In this document: one piece after another, positions 1 to 7,692 of the stretch
Numbering within the stretch: the stretch's first letter is position 1
How the letters are laid out: the number at the start of each line of letters is the position of its first letter
Assembly: GCA_947628885.1 (NCBI GenBank)
Contig: CANRBO010000018.1
Coordinates: forward strand, 1-13,685
From: an uncultured Clostridia bacterium
GTDB taxonomy: Bacteria; Bacillota; Clostridia; TANB77; CAG-508
DNA: 13,685 nt
Direction: 5' to 3'
Made by a program: the position numbers and the translations under genes
Notes under the pieces: model-generated
What the model was told of the DNA's origin: nothing
Database searches by the model: none
Seen by the model: only the letters and a program-made list of their open reading frames with translations

Positions 1-1181
1 CAATATTTTATCAATTTTTCTCTATCTCCAAATTCAATTGTTTGCACTATGTCAGTTCTTTGCTCGTTCCATTTAGGTTGAACACTATATCCTAAATCTT
101 CCATTACTTTACTTGTTAAAATCGCTGTTTTCAAGCTACTGGCTACAACACTTGGTGCGAAAAACAATCCTTGTAAAATCTTCTTATTCATGCCAAGTGT
201 TGGCCCTACTTCTCTTCCTTCTCCTGGAAGAGTTAATCTTTCTGCTACTAAATCTATCAAATCTTTTCTTCCAACTACATAGGCTCCGTTTGGTGCAATT
301 CCACCGCCTAGATTTTTAATAAGCGAACCAACTAAAATATCTGCTCCGATATTGCTTGGTTCAATTTTGTTAGTAAATTCTCCATAGCAATTATCTATCA
401 TAATAATTACTTCTTTATTTACTTTTCTAATAGTTTTTATTACTTTTTCAATTTTATCAAGTGTTATACTTTTTCTTAAAGCATACCCTCTTGAACGTTG
501 GATTTCAACTACCTTTACTTTATTAATTATTGTATCAACATAATCACTTTTTACAGTAGCTACACTATTTGCTTGCACATTATTATATTCTATATTAGTC
601 TTACCATTATCGCTGTTTTGTATGTTAACCGTATTGCTTGCTTGCACATTATTATATTCTATATTAGTTTTACTATTATCGCTGTTTTGTATGTTGACCG
701 CATTGTTTGCTTGCAATCTTTTTTCTATCTTTTCATAATCAAAATCGTCATTAACTAGATCAATTTGCTCATACTTTACTCCAAAAGATTTCAAAGAACT
801 TGGATTTTCTCTAATTCCAATTACTTCATCAAGCGTGTCATAAGGTTTTCCTGAAATACTTAAAAGTATGTCGTTTGGTCTTAGTAATCCAAACAATGTA
901 ACATTTAAAGCGTGTGATGCTGATATAAATTGTCCCCTTACAAGACTATCTTCTACACCAAATATTTCACTATAAATTCTTTCAATAGCATCTCTGCCTA
1001 TGTCATTATATCCATAACCTGTTGTTTCGTTAAAATGAACTTCTGAAACATTATTATTTTGAAATGCTTGCAATACTTTTTGTGTATTATATTCACATAT
1101 TTCATTTACTTTTTGAAATTCATCTTTAACCTCATTTTCAGCTTTATTTATTAATTCTACTACTTCATTTTTTACAAACAT
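1..1181 (-). CDS. Methionine gamma-lyase / aluminium-resistance family PLP protein (YnbB-like), 3' end outside window
   Basis: A fold-type I PLP-dependent protein of the family annotated as aluminium resistance protein or methionine gamma-lyase-like. The in vivo substrate is unproven; cysteine/methionine C-S lyase chemistry is the usual assignment. The start is ATG at 1179-1181 behind AAAGGGATAAAT. 393 residues are visible and the C terminus lies beyond base 1. Recognisable blocks are HFNETTGYGYNDIGRD (about 49-64), the QFISASHAL segment (84-92), ISGKPYDTLDEVIGI (109-123), VEIQRSRGY (225-233), MIDNCYGEF (261-269, cofactor-binding Asp) and VGSLIKNLGGGIAPNG (284-299), where Lys289 is the expected Schiff-base lysine. 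Residues about 157-209 are an extra low-complexity segment made of a 23-residue tandem repeat, placed just before the QRSRGY strand, where homologues normally have a short loop. The gene lies 77 bases after the WG-repeat gene with no visible terminator, so cotranscription is likely. Family membership is firm; the reaction is not. Confidence 0.9.
   Translation of the reverse strand, partial: MFVKNEVVELINKAENEVKDEFQKVNEICEYNTQKVLQAFQNNNVSEVHFNETTGYGYNDIGRDAIERIYSEIFGVEDSLVRGQFISASHALNVTLFGLLRPNDILLSISGKPYDTLDEVIGIRENPSSLKSFGVKYEQIDLVNDDFDYEKIEKRLQANNAVNIQNSDNSKTNIEYNNVQASNTVNIQNSDNGKTNIEYNNVQANSVATVKSDYVDTIINKVKVVEIQRSRGYALRKSITLDKIEKVIKTIRKVNKEVIIMIDNCYGEFTNKIEPSNIGADILVGSLIKNLGGGIAPNGAYVVGRKDLIDLVAERLTLPGEGREVGPTLGMNKKILQGLFFAPSVVASSLKTAILTSKVMEDLGYSVQPKWNEQRTDIVQTIEFGDREKLIKY
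572..716 (-). repeat. In-frame 69-bp tandem repeat (two copies plus a stub) inside the PLP-enzyme gene
   Basis: Copies lie at 572-640 and 641-709, followed by the first bases of a third at 710-716. The 69-base unit encodes 23 residues in frame, rich in Asn, Gln, Ser and Thr (for example VNIQNSDN and TNIEYNNVQ). The copies differ at only a few bases, so the duplication looks recent. The repeat sits in an insertion relative to the normal family length and keeps the reading frame open. Confidence 0.93.
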
Positions 1182-1258
1182 ATTTATCCCTTTCGTGCAA
1201 GAATTCAAACTAATCTTCTTAACCAAATTTAATTTTTCAAATAGTGCTTACTACAATT

Positions 1259-2986
1259 TTAATTTGCTGAATATATTGGTAGTCCTACATTTGAACTAAT
1301 CTCATAATATTCTCCTAAAAATTTAACATTATTAAATGATAATTCATATACAGGCTCTTTTACTACAGTTCCGTCAATATTAAGAATTCCCCATTTTCCG
1401 TCTTTCTTGACTCCAACGAAGTTTCCATTTTGTTCTGTCACAAAATCATATTCACAGTTTACTACTATATTTCCTTGGCTATCAGCAAATCCCCATTTGT
1501 CATTTTGTTTTATTGCATATACATTATTATTTGGTACTAAATTTTTGTAAGTAGTTTCATTTCCTTCTAAAGTATAATATTTTACATCACTATCAGATAA
1601 TATTTTAATATAATTATCTTCTTTAATTAATGTTGACATTTTCATACTATTTTGTATCTTGCCAGCACTATTTATTATTGATGTTTCATTATTTTCAATG
1701 ACTGTTGCTTGAAGGCAGTTAGCTCCGTCTATCTTTTGAATTGTACTATATTCTATTGGAACTACGATTTGCCCATTTGCTCTAATTACACCTGTTTTTG
1801 TATTGTCAGTTACAATGAACATATCATCTTTAAAATATTCTAAGTAAGTGTAGCTATTTCCTAGCAACACACGGTTATTTCTATCAACTATATTGTAATT
1901 ATTATCCTTATCTATCACAATGCTATAATCATTTGAAACCTGCTCTTTACTGCTATCTTCTGTTGTAATTGTTTGTCCATTTTTATTAAAAATAATTATG
2001 TCTTCTCCTTTGTAAGCATTTATATATTCCCCACCAATTAAGATTGTGTCATAATCTATTGGTATTATATTTTTTCCAGTCAAGTCAAATACACCAAAAT
2101 TAGAATCTTTTTGAGCTATCAAAATGTTATTTGTCTTGTCATATCTAATTTCTCTATAATCATTTTCTAATACTGTTTTTGAATTCTTTATGAATCCGTA
2201 TTTTCCATTTACAGATGTGATAAAATACAAATTCATTTTGTCGTCTATTTCAGTTATTCTATTTACTTCATTGTAAGTTGTATTTAAAATTATTTTTCCA
2301 GTTGTGGTTGCATAACCAAATCTGTACCCATCATCTGTCTTAATTCTTAATATAAATCCAGCATCTAAATATTTATTTTTTTCATCATAATATCCGTCAA
2401 ATAATATGTCATCATACTCTTCATCTAATATTTGAACTCCCTTGATGTTGATGACTCCATATTGACCTTCTTTTTTTACTTTTAAATAACCTTCTTTATA
2501 ATCAACTGTAGTTATTTCTTCATATATTGGTTCAGTAATTATATTTCCTTCAAAATCCATTATTCCATAATAATTGCCTTGTTTGTATTTCAATACACTT
2601 TTTTCATAAGGTACTAAACTCGTTATCGCTCTGAGTGAAATACTATCTACACTATTATAGTTTGTCCACTTTTGCTCATTGTTTTGATCAACTGCTTTCC
2701 AAATATCATTATCTTCATCAACTAAACACACAAATATATCTTTAGTTGGATTTGGAATCTTAATATTATCATATTGTGGTTCAATAACTATGGTTCCGTT
2801 TTTATCAATTACTCCAAATTTATTGTCTTTTTGTACTACATAAAATTGAACATCACTTTTTGTTATCGTTTCTAATTCAATATGGTACTTCTTATTTCTG
2901 TTTATAATTATTCCTGCTACAATTCCTGCAATGACTAGTATTACTAAGATAATTAGTATTAAATTTTTCTTACTTTTTTTTGGCAT
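1259..2986 (-). CDS. Membrane-anchored WG-repeat (KWG) protein
   Basis: A 575-residue protein. The start is ATG at 2984-2986 behind AAGGAG; an upstream in-frame TTG at 3046 lacks a ribosome binding site. The N terminus is Lys-rich (MPKKSKKN) and is followed by one hydrophobic segment (about residues 9-29) and a basic stretch, which is a signal anchor with the bulk of the protein outside the cell. The rest is about ten to eleven WG repeats of the form (K/Y)xGxhdxxGxhhhxxxYxxI, such as KFGVIDKNGTIVIEPQYD near the N terminus and KWGILNIDGTVVKEPVYE near the C terminus. Some central repeats are degenerate. WG repeats are usually treated as beta-rich binding or scaffold modules; no enzymatic motif is visible and the ligand is unknown. 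It has its own strong promoter (3057-3086) and is probably cotranscribed with the downstream PLP enzyme. Confidence 0.88.
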   Translation of the reverse strand: MPKKSKKNLILIILVILVIAGIVAGIIINRNKKYHIELETITKSDVQFYVVQKDNKFGVIDKNGTIVIEPQYDNIKIPNPTKDIFVCLVDEDNDIWKAVDQNNEQKWTNYNSVDSISLRAITSLVPYEKSVLKYKQGNYYGIMDFEGNIITEPIYEEITTVDYKEGYLKVKKEGQYGVINIKGVQILDEEYDDILFDGYYDEKNKYLDAGFILRIKTDDGYRFGYATTTGKIILNTTYNEVNRITEIDDKMNLYFITSVNGKYGFIKNSKTVLENDYREIRYDKTNNILIAQKDSNFGVFDLTGKNIIPIDYDTILIGGEYINAYKGEDIIIFNKNGQTITTEDSSKEQVSNDYSIVIDKDNNYNIVDRNNRVLLGNSYTYLEYFKDDMFIVTDNTKTGVIRANGQIVVPIEYSTIQKIDGANCLQATVIENNETSIINSAGKIQNSMKMSTLIKEDNYIKILSDSDVKYYTLEGNETTYKNLVPNNNVYAIKQNDKWGFADSQGNIVVNCEYDFVTEQNGNFVGVKKDGKWGILNIDGTVVKEPVYELSFNNVKFLGEYYEISSNVGLPIYSAN

Positions 2987-3056
2987 TTTGACTTTCTCCT
3001 TACATAATATTTTTTTCTCTGTAAATGCAGTCACTAATTCTTTCAATCATACACTT

Positions 3057-3086
3057 ATTATAGTACGAAAATACCAAATATGTCAA
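3057..3086 (-). promoter_or_regulatory. Sigma-A promoter of the WG-repeat gene
   Basis: Read on the minus strand, TTGACA (3081-3086) and TATAAT (3057-3062) are separated by 18 bases, and both hexamers match consensus exactly. Transcription would begin near 3050, giving a leader of about 64 bases that ends in the AAGGAG ribosome binding site before the ATG at 2986. Confidence 0.85.
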
Positions 3087-3156
3087 TGATTTATTTCACA
3101 TCAACATATCTAGCACATTGTTTCGTTTGCCTTCATACCTACTTACATTAATCACA

Positions 3157-3864
3157 TTATTTTGCACCAACATATCTCATTTTTGTACTCAAATCTTTTA
3201 CATAAGTAAATAATTTTAGTGCTGGTTCATTATTTTCTTGCAAATAATTATTAATATCATCTTTGTCTATTATTTTATTAAAAATTACTTCATACTTTTT
3301 TACATCTTCATTTACTGTGTAGATTATCTCATCTCCAACCTTTAAATCTTTTAAGTTGGCAAAGTAATTATTATCTTTTCCAAAATTGTAAGCAATTAAT
3401 GCAATATTGTTTTTAGAAATTGATGTTTGACTAAAATGCCCAATATAATCATCATTGGGTTCGTTTGAATCTAGCTGTTTTATTGGAGCATTTAAATTTA
3501 GACTTTTTATTTCTAAAGTCCATTTTTTTACTTCTAATACATTTATATCATTTTCCGCTACAAGTGAACTGGAATTATTTTTTTCATCAGTTCTCTCTTC
3601 AAGTGCATTTGAGTTATTTTTTTCATCAGCTTCCGCTACAAATGAATTTGAGTTGTTTTTTTCACCAGCTTCTCCTATAAGTGAGTTTGAGTTGTTTTTT
3701 TCACCAGTTTCTCCTATAAGTGAGTTTGAGTCAATTTTTGCGTTCATGTTTCCACTTTTTGTTCCCATAATTGGATAATTTAAAATCACAAATATTATTA
3801 CAAATATCACTGAAGAAATGAGCAATGATATAATGTTTACATTTCTTTTATTAAAATTTATCAT
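3157..3864 (-). CDS. Sortase-fold membrane protein lacking catalytic His and Cys (pseudo-sortase)
   Basis: A 235-residue protein with a short cytoplasmic N terminus, one transmembrane helix (about 9-30), a linker of 13-residue tandem repeats (about 46-105) and a C-terminal sortase domain (about 114-235). Typical sortase features remain: LEIKSLNLNAPIK, DDYIGHFSQTSI, YFANLKDLKVGDEIIY, KYEV and the final strand ending MRYVGAK with Arg230 at the catalytic Arg position. In active sortases a GHN-type motif carries the catalytic His; here it is AYN with Tyr159 (codon 3388-3390). The TLxTC motif carries the catalytic Cys; here it is KLFTY with Tyr221 (codon 3202-3204). Both replacements are one base away from the usual codons. 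Transpeptidation by the known Cys mechanism is therefore not expected, and a binding or regulatory role is an inference. No ribosome binding site precedes the ATG; the promoter at 3871-3899 predicts a leaderless transcript. Confidence 0.85.
   Translation of the reverse strand: MINFNKRNVNIISLLISSVIFVIIFVILNYPIMGTKSGNMNAKIDSNSLIGETGEKNNSNSLIGEAGEKNNSNSFVAEADEKNNSNALEERTDEKNNSSSLVAENDINVLEVKKWTLEIKSLNLNAPIKQLDSNEPNDDYIGHFSQTSISKNNIALIAYNFGKDNNYFANLKDLKVGDEIIYTVNEDVKKYEVIFNKIIDKDDINNYLQENNEPALKLFTYVKDLSTKMRYVGAK
3550..3729 (-). repeat. 39-bp tandem repeat encoding the linker of the sortase-like protein
   Basis: Units lie at 3691-3729, 3652-3690, 3613-3651 and 3574-3612, with a partial fifth at 3550-3573. 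Each encodes 13 residues like SNSLIGEAGEKNN, giving a hydrophilic, Asn/Glu/Lys-rich stalk between the membrane helix and the sortase fold. The first two units are nearly identical; the later ones diverge, which fits stepwise duplication by slippage. Confidence 0.95.
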
Positions 3865-3870
3865 GTGAAT

Positions 3871-3899
3871 ATTTTACCATAATTTAACACAATTGTAAA
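3871..3899 (-). promoter_or_regulatory. Sigma-A promoter giving a predicted leaderless mRNA
   Basis: On the minus strand, TTTACA (3894-3899) and TAAAAT (3871-3876) are 17 bases apart. Only six bases separate the end of the -10 from the ATG at 3862-3864, so +1 would fall on or within a base or two of the A of the start codon. The absence of any Shine-Dalgarno sequence before this ATG agrees with leaderless initiation. Confidence 0.7.
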
Positions 3900-3996
3900 G
3901 TCATTATTTCGATTTCTTTCTATGTTTATTGACCTTTTTTATTTAACTTTCCTTGTTTCTTGATTTGCTATATTTATTTAAAATCTTTTTCATTTA

Positions 3997-5466
3997 TTAA
4001 CTGTTCTTTTTGTTTATATCACAGTAAAATTCCACACCATTTTTATAATTCTTAATACCATATTCATTTTTATAATTATTCATTATAGCTTTTACAATTG
4101 CTAGACCAATTCCTGTTCCACCGTCATCTCTATTCCTTGAATCGTCGCCCTTATAAAATCTGTTCCATATCTTTTCTTTTACTGATTCGTCAATCTGATC
4201 TCCAGTATTATATACATAAAGTCTTATTTTATTTTTCTTTGTTTTTTCAGTTCTTATGACGATTTTCTTTTCGTTATCTTTTTTCTTGCAATTTTTTATT
4301 GCGTTTGTCAAATAATTATTTACCACTTGCTCAATATGCTCTTGTGAAGCGAATACCCTGACTTTCTTACTCGTATCAAAACTAACTTCTATATCATTTT
4401 CTTTTAATATTTTTGTTTGTCTTCTTAACTCTTCTTTTAGGAGTTCAATTAAATCAAATTCTGTATCTGTAAATATTTTTTCTTCTTGCTCTAATTTCAT
4501 TAATTCTAGCAATTCTTTTACCATTTTATCCATTTTGTTTGACTCATCAATTATGACTTCTGCATAGAATTTCCTTGATTCATCATCACTATTTACATTT
4601 TCCAATAAACCCTCTGCATATCCTTGTATAAGGGCTATTGGGGTTTTTAATTCGTGTGATACATCAGAAATAAATTGCTTTCTCATTTGCTCAATTTTTG
4701 ATTTTTCTTCAATATCTTTTTCTAGTTCGTTATTATTTTTTCTAAGTTGACCTATAGTTGCTTCCAACTTGTCAGACATGATATTTATATTTTTTCCTAA
4801 AGTGTTGATTTCGTCGTCTAGTTCAGTCTCCTGAAATCTTTCACTAAAATCCAGCTTTGACATTTTTTTCGTAATATTATTAAGCACAAATATTCTTTGA
4901 GTAAATTTTTTCGAAATAATTGATGCTATTATTCCTGAAAAAACAGCGATTATAAAACCAATAATCATCAATGTTTTGCTTGATATTTTAACATATTCTT
5001 TTATTGGTGAAATCGGTATTTTTATATATAATTTATAACCATTGTCAAGATTTGACGTCAAAAGCATAAATCTATCATTGTCATTACTATCTTTTATTAC
5101 TGTGTTTTCATCAGAATATATCGTCCTTGACGTAATACTGTTTTGCATTTTGGCGACATTATTCAATATCTCTCTATTCGAGCAATATATTATTTCTTGA
5201 TAACCATTGACTATAAGCAATTGCATATCATTTTTTATTTCTATTTGTCTAAGATCTGAGTTTATATTATACTGCAATATTCCGTTATAATAATTGTTGA
5301 TTTCTCTGCTAATTTCTTTGGCTACTTTAGTTTTCGAATATGTAAAATATGATTCCAGCACAATATTATTAATCAAAATTATTATAAAAATTACTAGAAT
5401 AGTTGATATAGATAGTATTCCAAATAGTCTAAATCTAATTGAATTTACTTTTTCTTTTATTTTCAT
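3997..5466 (-). CDS. Sensor histidine kinase, VanS-like, with HAMP domain
   Basis: A 489-residue membrane sensor kinase. It has a transmembrane helix at about 14-37, an extracytoplasmic sensor of about 125 residues, a second helix at about 164-184, a HAMP segment (about 187-240), a coiled linker, HisKA with SHELKTPIALIQGYAEG (phospho-acceptor His271) and a HATPase_c domain: N box around EQVVNNYLTNAIKN (379-392), a VanS-type G1 box VYNTGDQID, the F box region IWNRFYKGD, and GGTGIGLAIVKAI (449-461). It would autophosphorylate and transfer to the regulator encoded just upstream. The signal is unknown and the sensor domain matches nothing I recognise. The ATG at 5464-5466 follows AAGGA with a rather long spacer. 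Unlike most such pairs the kinase is separated from the regulator by 190 bases, which hold a shared leader element and a hairpin, so it may be expressed or tuned separately. Confidence 0.95.
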   Translation of the reverse strand: MKIKEKVNSIRFRLFGILSISTILVIFIIILINNIVLESYFTYSKTKVAKEISREINNYYNGILQYNINSDLRQIEIKNDMQLLIVNGYQEIIYCSNREILNNVAKMQNSITSRTIYSDENTVIKDSNDNDRFMLLTSNLDNGYKLYIKIPISPIKEYVKISSKTLMIIGFIIAVFSGIIASIISKKFTQRIFVLNNITKKMSKLDFSERFQETELDDEINTLGKNINIMSDKLEATIGQLRKNNNELEKDIEEKSKIEQMRKQFISDVSHELKTPIALIQGYAEGLLENVNSDDESRKFYAEVIIDESNKMDKMVKELLELMKLEQEEKIFTDTEFDLIELLKEELRRQTKILKENDIEVSFDTSKKVRVFASQEHIEQVVNNYLTNAIKNCKKKDNEKKIVIRTEKTKKNKIRLYVYNTGDQIDESVKEKIWNRFYKGDDSRNRDDGGTGIGLAIVKAIMNNYKNEYGIKNYKNGVEFYCDINKKNS

Positions 5467-5473
5467 TTTTACT

Positions 5474-5522
5474 ATTATTCCTTGTATAATAGATTTAGGT
5501 TTTTAAAAGGTTACCCATAAAC
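5474..5522 (-). promoter_or_regulatory. Leader element shared with the amylase gene (kinase copy)
   Basis: Read on the minus strand this 49-base element runs from GTTTATGGGTAACC to ACAAGGAATAAT and ends just before the kinase ATG. It aligns with 7817-7864 (plus strand, before the amylase ATG) with about five mismatches and one gap. It contains two AACCT direct repeats whose starts are 11 bases apart and the ribosome binding site AAGGA. Spacing by one helical turn is typical of sites bound by OmpR-family regulators, but no binding is shown. Confidence 0.7.
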
Positions 5523-5528
5523 TTTTAT

Positions 5529-5558
5529 ATAACAATTATTTCATGATATAATTGTTAT
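5529..5558 (-). promoter_or_regulatory. Perfect 11-bp inverted repeat between regulator and kinase genes
   Basis: ATAACAATTAT at 5529-5539 and ATAATTGTTAT at 5548-5558 are exact reverse complements around an 8-base spacer. There is no T-run on the minus strand that would make it a canonical terminator. It could be an operator, or an intercistronic hairpin that attenuates or stabilises the regulator-kinase mRNA. Confidence 0.6.
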
Positions 5559-5656
5559 GTTAACACTGCGGACTCCTACTATTCCTAAGGCAAATCTAGT
5601 TGGAAAAGAATTAAATTTTGGATATGAATTTATTAGGCGTACTTTTGGTATGTTGA

Positions 5657-6331
5657 TTAAATTTCAAATTTGTATCCAACACCTCTCATTGTTTTTATAT
5701 ATTTTCCTTTTTTGCCTAGCTTATGTCTAATCTTTTTTATATGACTGTCAATTGTTCGCGAATCCCCATAATAGTCGTAATTCCACACATTATTTAATAT
5801 CTTGTCCCTTGAAAGGGCAACGTTTTCATTTTCTAATAAATATTTCAACAGCTCATATTCTCTCAAACTAAGATCCACATTTTTGCCGTCAACTGATACT
5901 GTTCTGCCCTTTGTATCTATCAAAATACCGTCATAATCTTTTACATCATTTTGCTTTGCTGTGGTTCTGCCCAATATGGCTTTTATTCTAGCAACTAATA
6001 TTTTAGGGCTAAATGGCTTTGTTACATACTCATCTACACCTAGCTCAAACCCAAATAATTCATCTTGCTCTTCGCCCCTAGCAGTAAGCATTATAACCGG
6101 AACCTTTGAATCTTGCCTTATTTGTCTTAATACAGACCAACCGTCTAATTTTGGCATCATTACATCTAGCAAAATCAAGTTAATCTTTGCTTTATTTTCT
6201 TCATACACTTTAATTGCTTCTTCTCCGTCTTTTGCTTCTAATATTCTATAACCTTCTTTTGCCAAAAAGTCTCTTATTAATTTTCTAATTCTTGATTCAT
6301 CATCAACTATTAATACCGTAACTTCTTCCAT
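5657..6331 (-). CDS. OmpR/PhoB-family response regulator
   Basis: A 224-residue two-domain transcription factor. The receiver domain (about 4-115) has the acidic pair Asp10-Asp11, phospho-acceptor Asp56 in LILLDVMMP, Thr83 in MLTARGE and Lys105 in YVTKPFSP. The C-terminal winged-helix domain (about 130-224) contains LSLREYELLKYLLEN, the recognition-helix region DSRTIDSHIKKIRHKL and the terminal MRGVGYKFEI. The start is ATG at 6329-6331 behind AAAGGA; the open frame continues upstream to 6448 but that part overlaps the channel gene and lacks family similarity. It lies 61 bases after mscS and 190 bases before the kinase. Two TGATAAAA direct repeats (6361-6378 on the minus strand, 10 bases apart) lie just upstream and could be part of a promoter or operator. 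The partner is almost certainly the adjacent VanS-like kinase; targets are unknown. Confidence 0.96.
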   Translation of the reverse strand: MEEVTVLIVDDESRIRKLIRDFLAKEGYRILEAKDGEEAIKVYEENKAKINLILLDVMMPKLDGWSVLRQIRQDSKVPVIMLTARGEEQDELFGFELGVDEYVTKPFSPKILVARIKAILGRTTAKQNDVKDYDGILIDTKGRTVSVDGKNVDLSLREYELLKYLLENENVALSRDKILNNVWNYDYYGDSRTIDSHIKKIRHKLGKKGKYIKTMRGVGYKFEI

Positions 6332-6392
6332 TAATATTTTCCTTTCATTTTCTACAATAATTTTATCACATTTTATCATATAATTGTGTATT

Positions 6393-7538
6393 TTATGTGA
6401 AATCTTTAATAATTTTTGTAGGTTTTGCTCTTTTTCTCGGTGATTCAATTTTTGTATTGTCTGTATTTTTTTCGTCTGCGTTGTTTGTTTCGCCTTTTAT
6501 ATACACATTTTGGCTTGGATAAGCAAGCTTTACTCCCTGAGTATCTAGGATATTTAACAAAGTCAGATTTACTTTATTGCAAAATTCCTTATACTTTACA
6601 TAATCAGTCACTGTCGTTTCTACATAAATTTCAATATTAAGAGCTTCATGCTCCACTTCAATAAAATTAACTCTAATCGAATTTGTTATAATATCTTCGT
6701 TATATTTTAAAATAAATTTGATTCTATTAATTAATTTCTCCATGGTTGATTCTTCTGTCTCTAGTGCCAAACGCAAATTCGCGTTGAACACTCTTTTACT
6801 AATCATGCCCCAATTCACAACATTTGAACTAGTCACCAAATCATTTGGTACAGTTACTATTGTGTCATCAATTGTTCTGATTTTTGTGCTTTTTATCGTT
6901 ATGTCTTCAACCGTTCCCGAAACATTATCTATATCAATCCAATCTCCGATTTTAAATGGCTTATCTGTAAGTATTGCCAATCCTGATATGATTTGTTTTA
7001 TAAAATCTTGTGTTGCAAGAGCTACAACTGCACCAGTAAGCCCTATTCCAGTAGCCAAACCTCCAATATCATATCCAAAAATTTTTAAAGTTACATATAA
7101 TGCAATTATATACAAAATAATTCTTATCGCTTTGCTTGCAACTGATGTAAATAAAGCATTGTTTCTATTTTTTTGATTTTTTCTATTAAAAATCTCTCTT
7201 GCTTCAACGACTCCTGCAACAATTCTTGCTAATGTCCATGTAGCAACCACTTCAAAGCATTTGTAGCAAAATTCATCTTGGCTCTCATTTAAATTCAATA
7301 TTTTGCTTGCAATATAAAAACCTAAAAATCCAAAAAAAGTTTTCAGTGCACCATATACACTCAAATTTTTTATTTCTTCTTTTTCGTAATTTCTATAAAA
7401 TATTTTTAAAATTCCATAACAAATAAATGGTCCAATCAATAAAAAAACTATTGCTGTAACTATTGCTATAATTATATTTACAATTTGTGATATTTCTATG
7501 TTTCTGATTAATTCAATGAGTTCTTGAATTTTGTCCAT
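6393..7538 (-). CDS. mscS: MscS-family small-conductance mechanosensitive channel
   Basis: A 381-residue channel that would open under membrane tension to release solutes during osmotic downshock. Hydrophobic helices lie at about 18-46, 62-81, 94-111 and 137-155, followed by the pore helix region DIGGLATGIGLTGAVVALATQDF (about 157-179), which has the Gly/Ala packing pattern typical of MscS TM3, and the beta-domain signature KPFKIGDWIDI (193-203), then VSGTVEDITIKSTKIRT and VPNDLV. The cytoplasmic alpha/beta vestibule extends to about residue 340, and a charged Lys/Asn-rich tail follows. With four helices it is slightly longer at the N terminus than E. coli MscS. The ATG at 7536-7538 follows GGAAGGA about 12 bases upstream. 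It heads a leftward run with the response regulator and kinase, an arrangement that suggests osmotic or envelope-stress control. Confidence 0.94.
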   Translation of the reverse strand: MDKIQELIELIRNIEISQIVNIIIAIVTAIVFLLIGPFICYGILKIFYRNYEKEEIKNLSVYGALKTFFGFLGFYIASKILNLNESQDEFCYKCFEVVATWTLARIVAGVVEAREIFNRKNQKNRNNALFTSVASKAIRIILYIIALYVTLKIFGYDIGGLATGIGLTGAVVALATQDFIKQIISGLAILTDKPFKIGDWIDIDNVSGTVEDITIKSTKIRTIDDTIVTVPNDLVTSSNVVNWGMISKRVFNANLRLALETEESTMEKLINRIKFILKYNEDIITNSIRVNFIEVEHEALNIEIYVETTVTDYVKYKEFCNKVNLTLLNILDTQGVKLAYPSQNVYIKGETNNADEKNTDNTKIESPRKRAKPTKIIKDFT

Positions 7539-7645
7539 AAAATTACCATATCCTTCCCATTGTCTTTATTTAATTATATGCATAAAATAGCCTATTTATC
7601 CGTTAAAACTCCAGTTTACAAGTTTTAACATTTATATTTTTTACA

Positions 7646-7676
7646 ATTATACTATATTTTTTATAAATTTTAACAA
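7646..7676 (-). promoter_or_regulatory. Candidate sigma-A promoter of mscS
   Basis: On the minus strand, TTGTTA (7671-7676) and TATAAT (7646-7651) are 19 bases apart. The -10 is a perfect match; the -35 is partial and the spacer is long. The leader would be about 100 bases. Confidence 0.5.
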
Positions 7677-7692
7677 CATTTATAAATTTATG

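Noticed and set aside
2987..3046. Longer WG-repeat protein starting at TTG 3046
   Set aside because: The strong AAGGAG sits before the ATG at 2986, and the short Lys-rich head plus helix is a normal signal anchor from that start.
3455..3778. Plus-strand open frames opposite the sortase-like gene
   Set aside because: They are antisense shadows of the 39-bp repeat, without ribosome binding sites or recognisable domains.
5564..5577. GCGGACTCCTA string resembling the comM insertion site at 12003-12013
   Set aside because: The match is only about ten bases, with no flanking similarity; chance is the simplest explanation.
5557..5735. A small plus-strand open frame starting ATG in the regulator-kinase gap
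   Set aside because: It has no ribosome binding site, runs antisense into the conserved 3' end of the response regulator, and its product shows no recognisable pattern.
6332..6448. Longer response regulator starting at 6448
   Set aside because: The extension overlaps the end of mscS and has no receiver-domain similarity; the ATG at 6331 has a ribosome binding site and the family N terminus.
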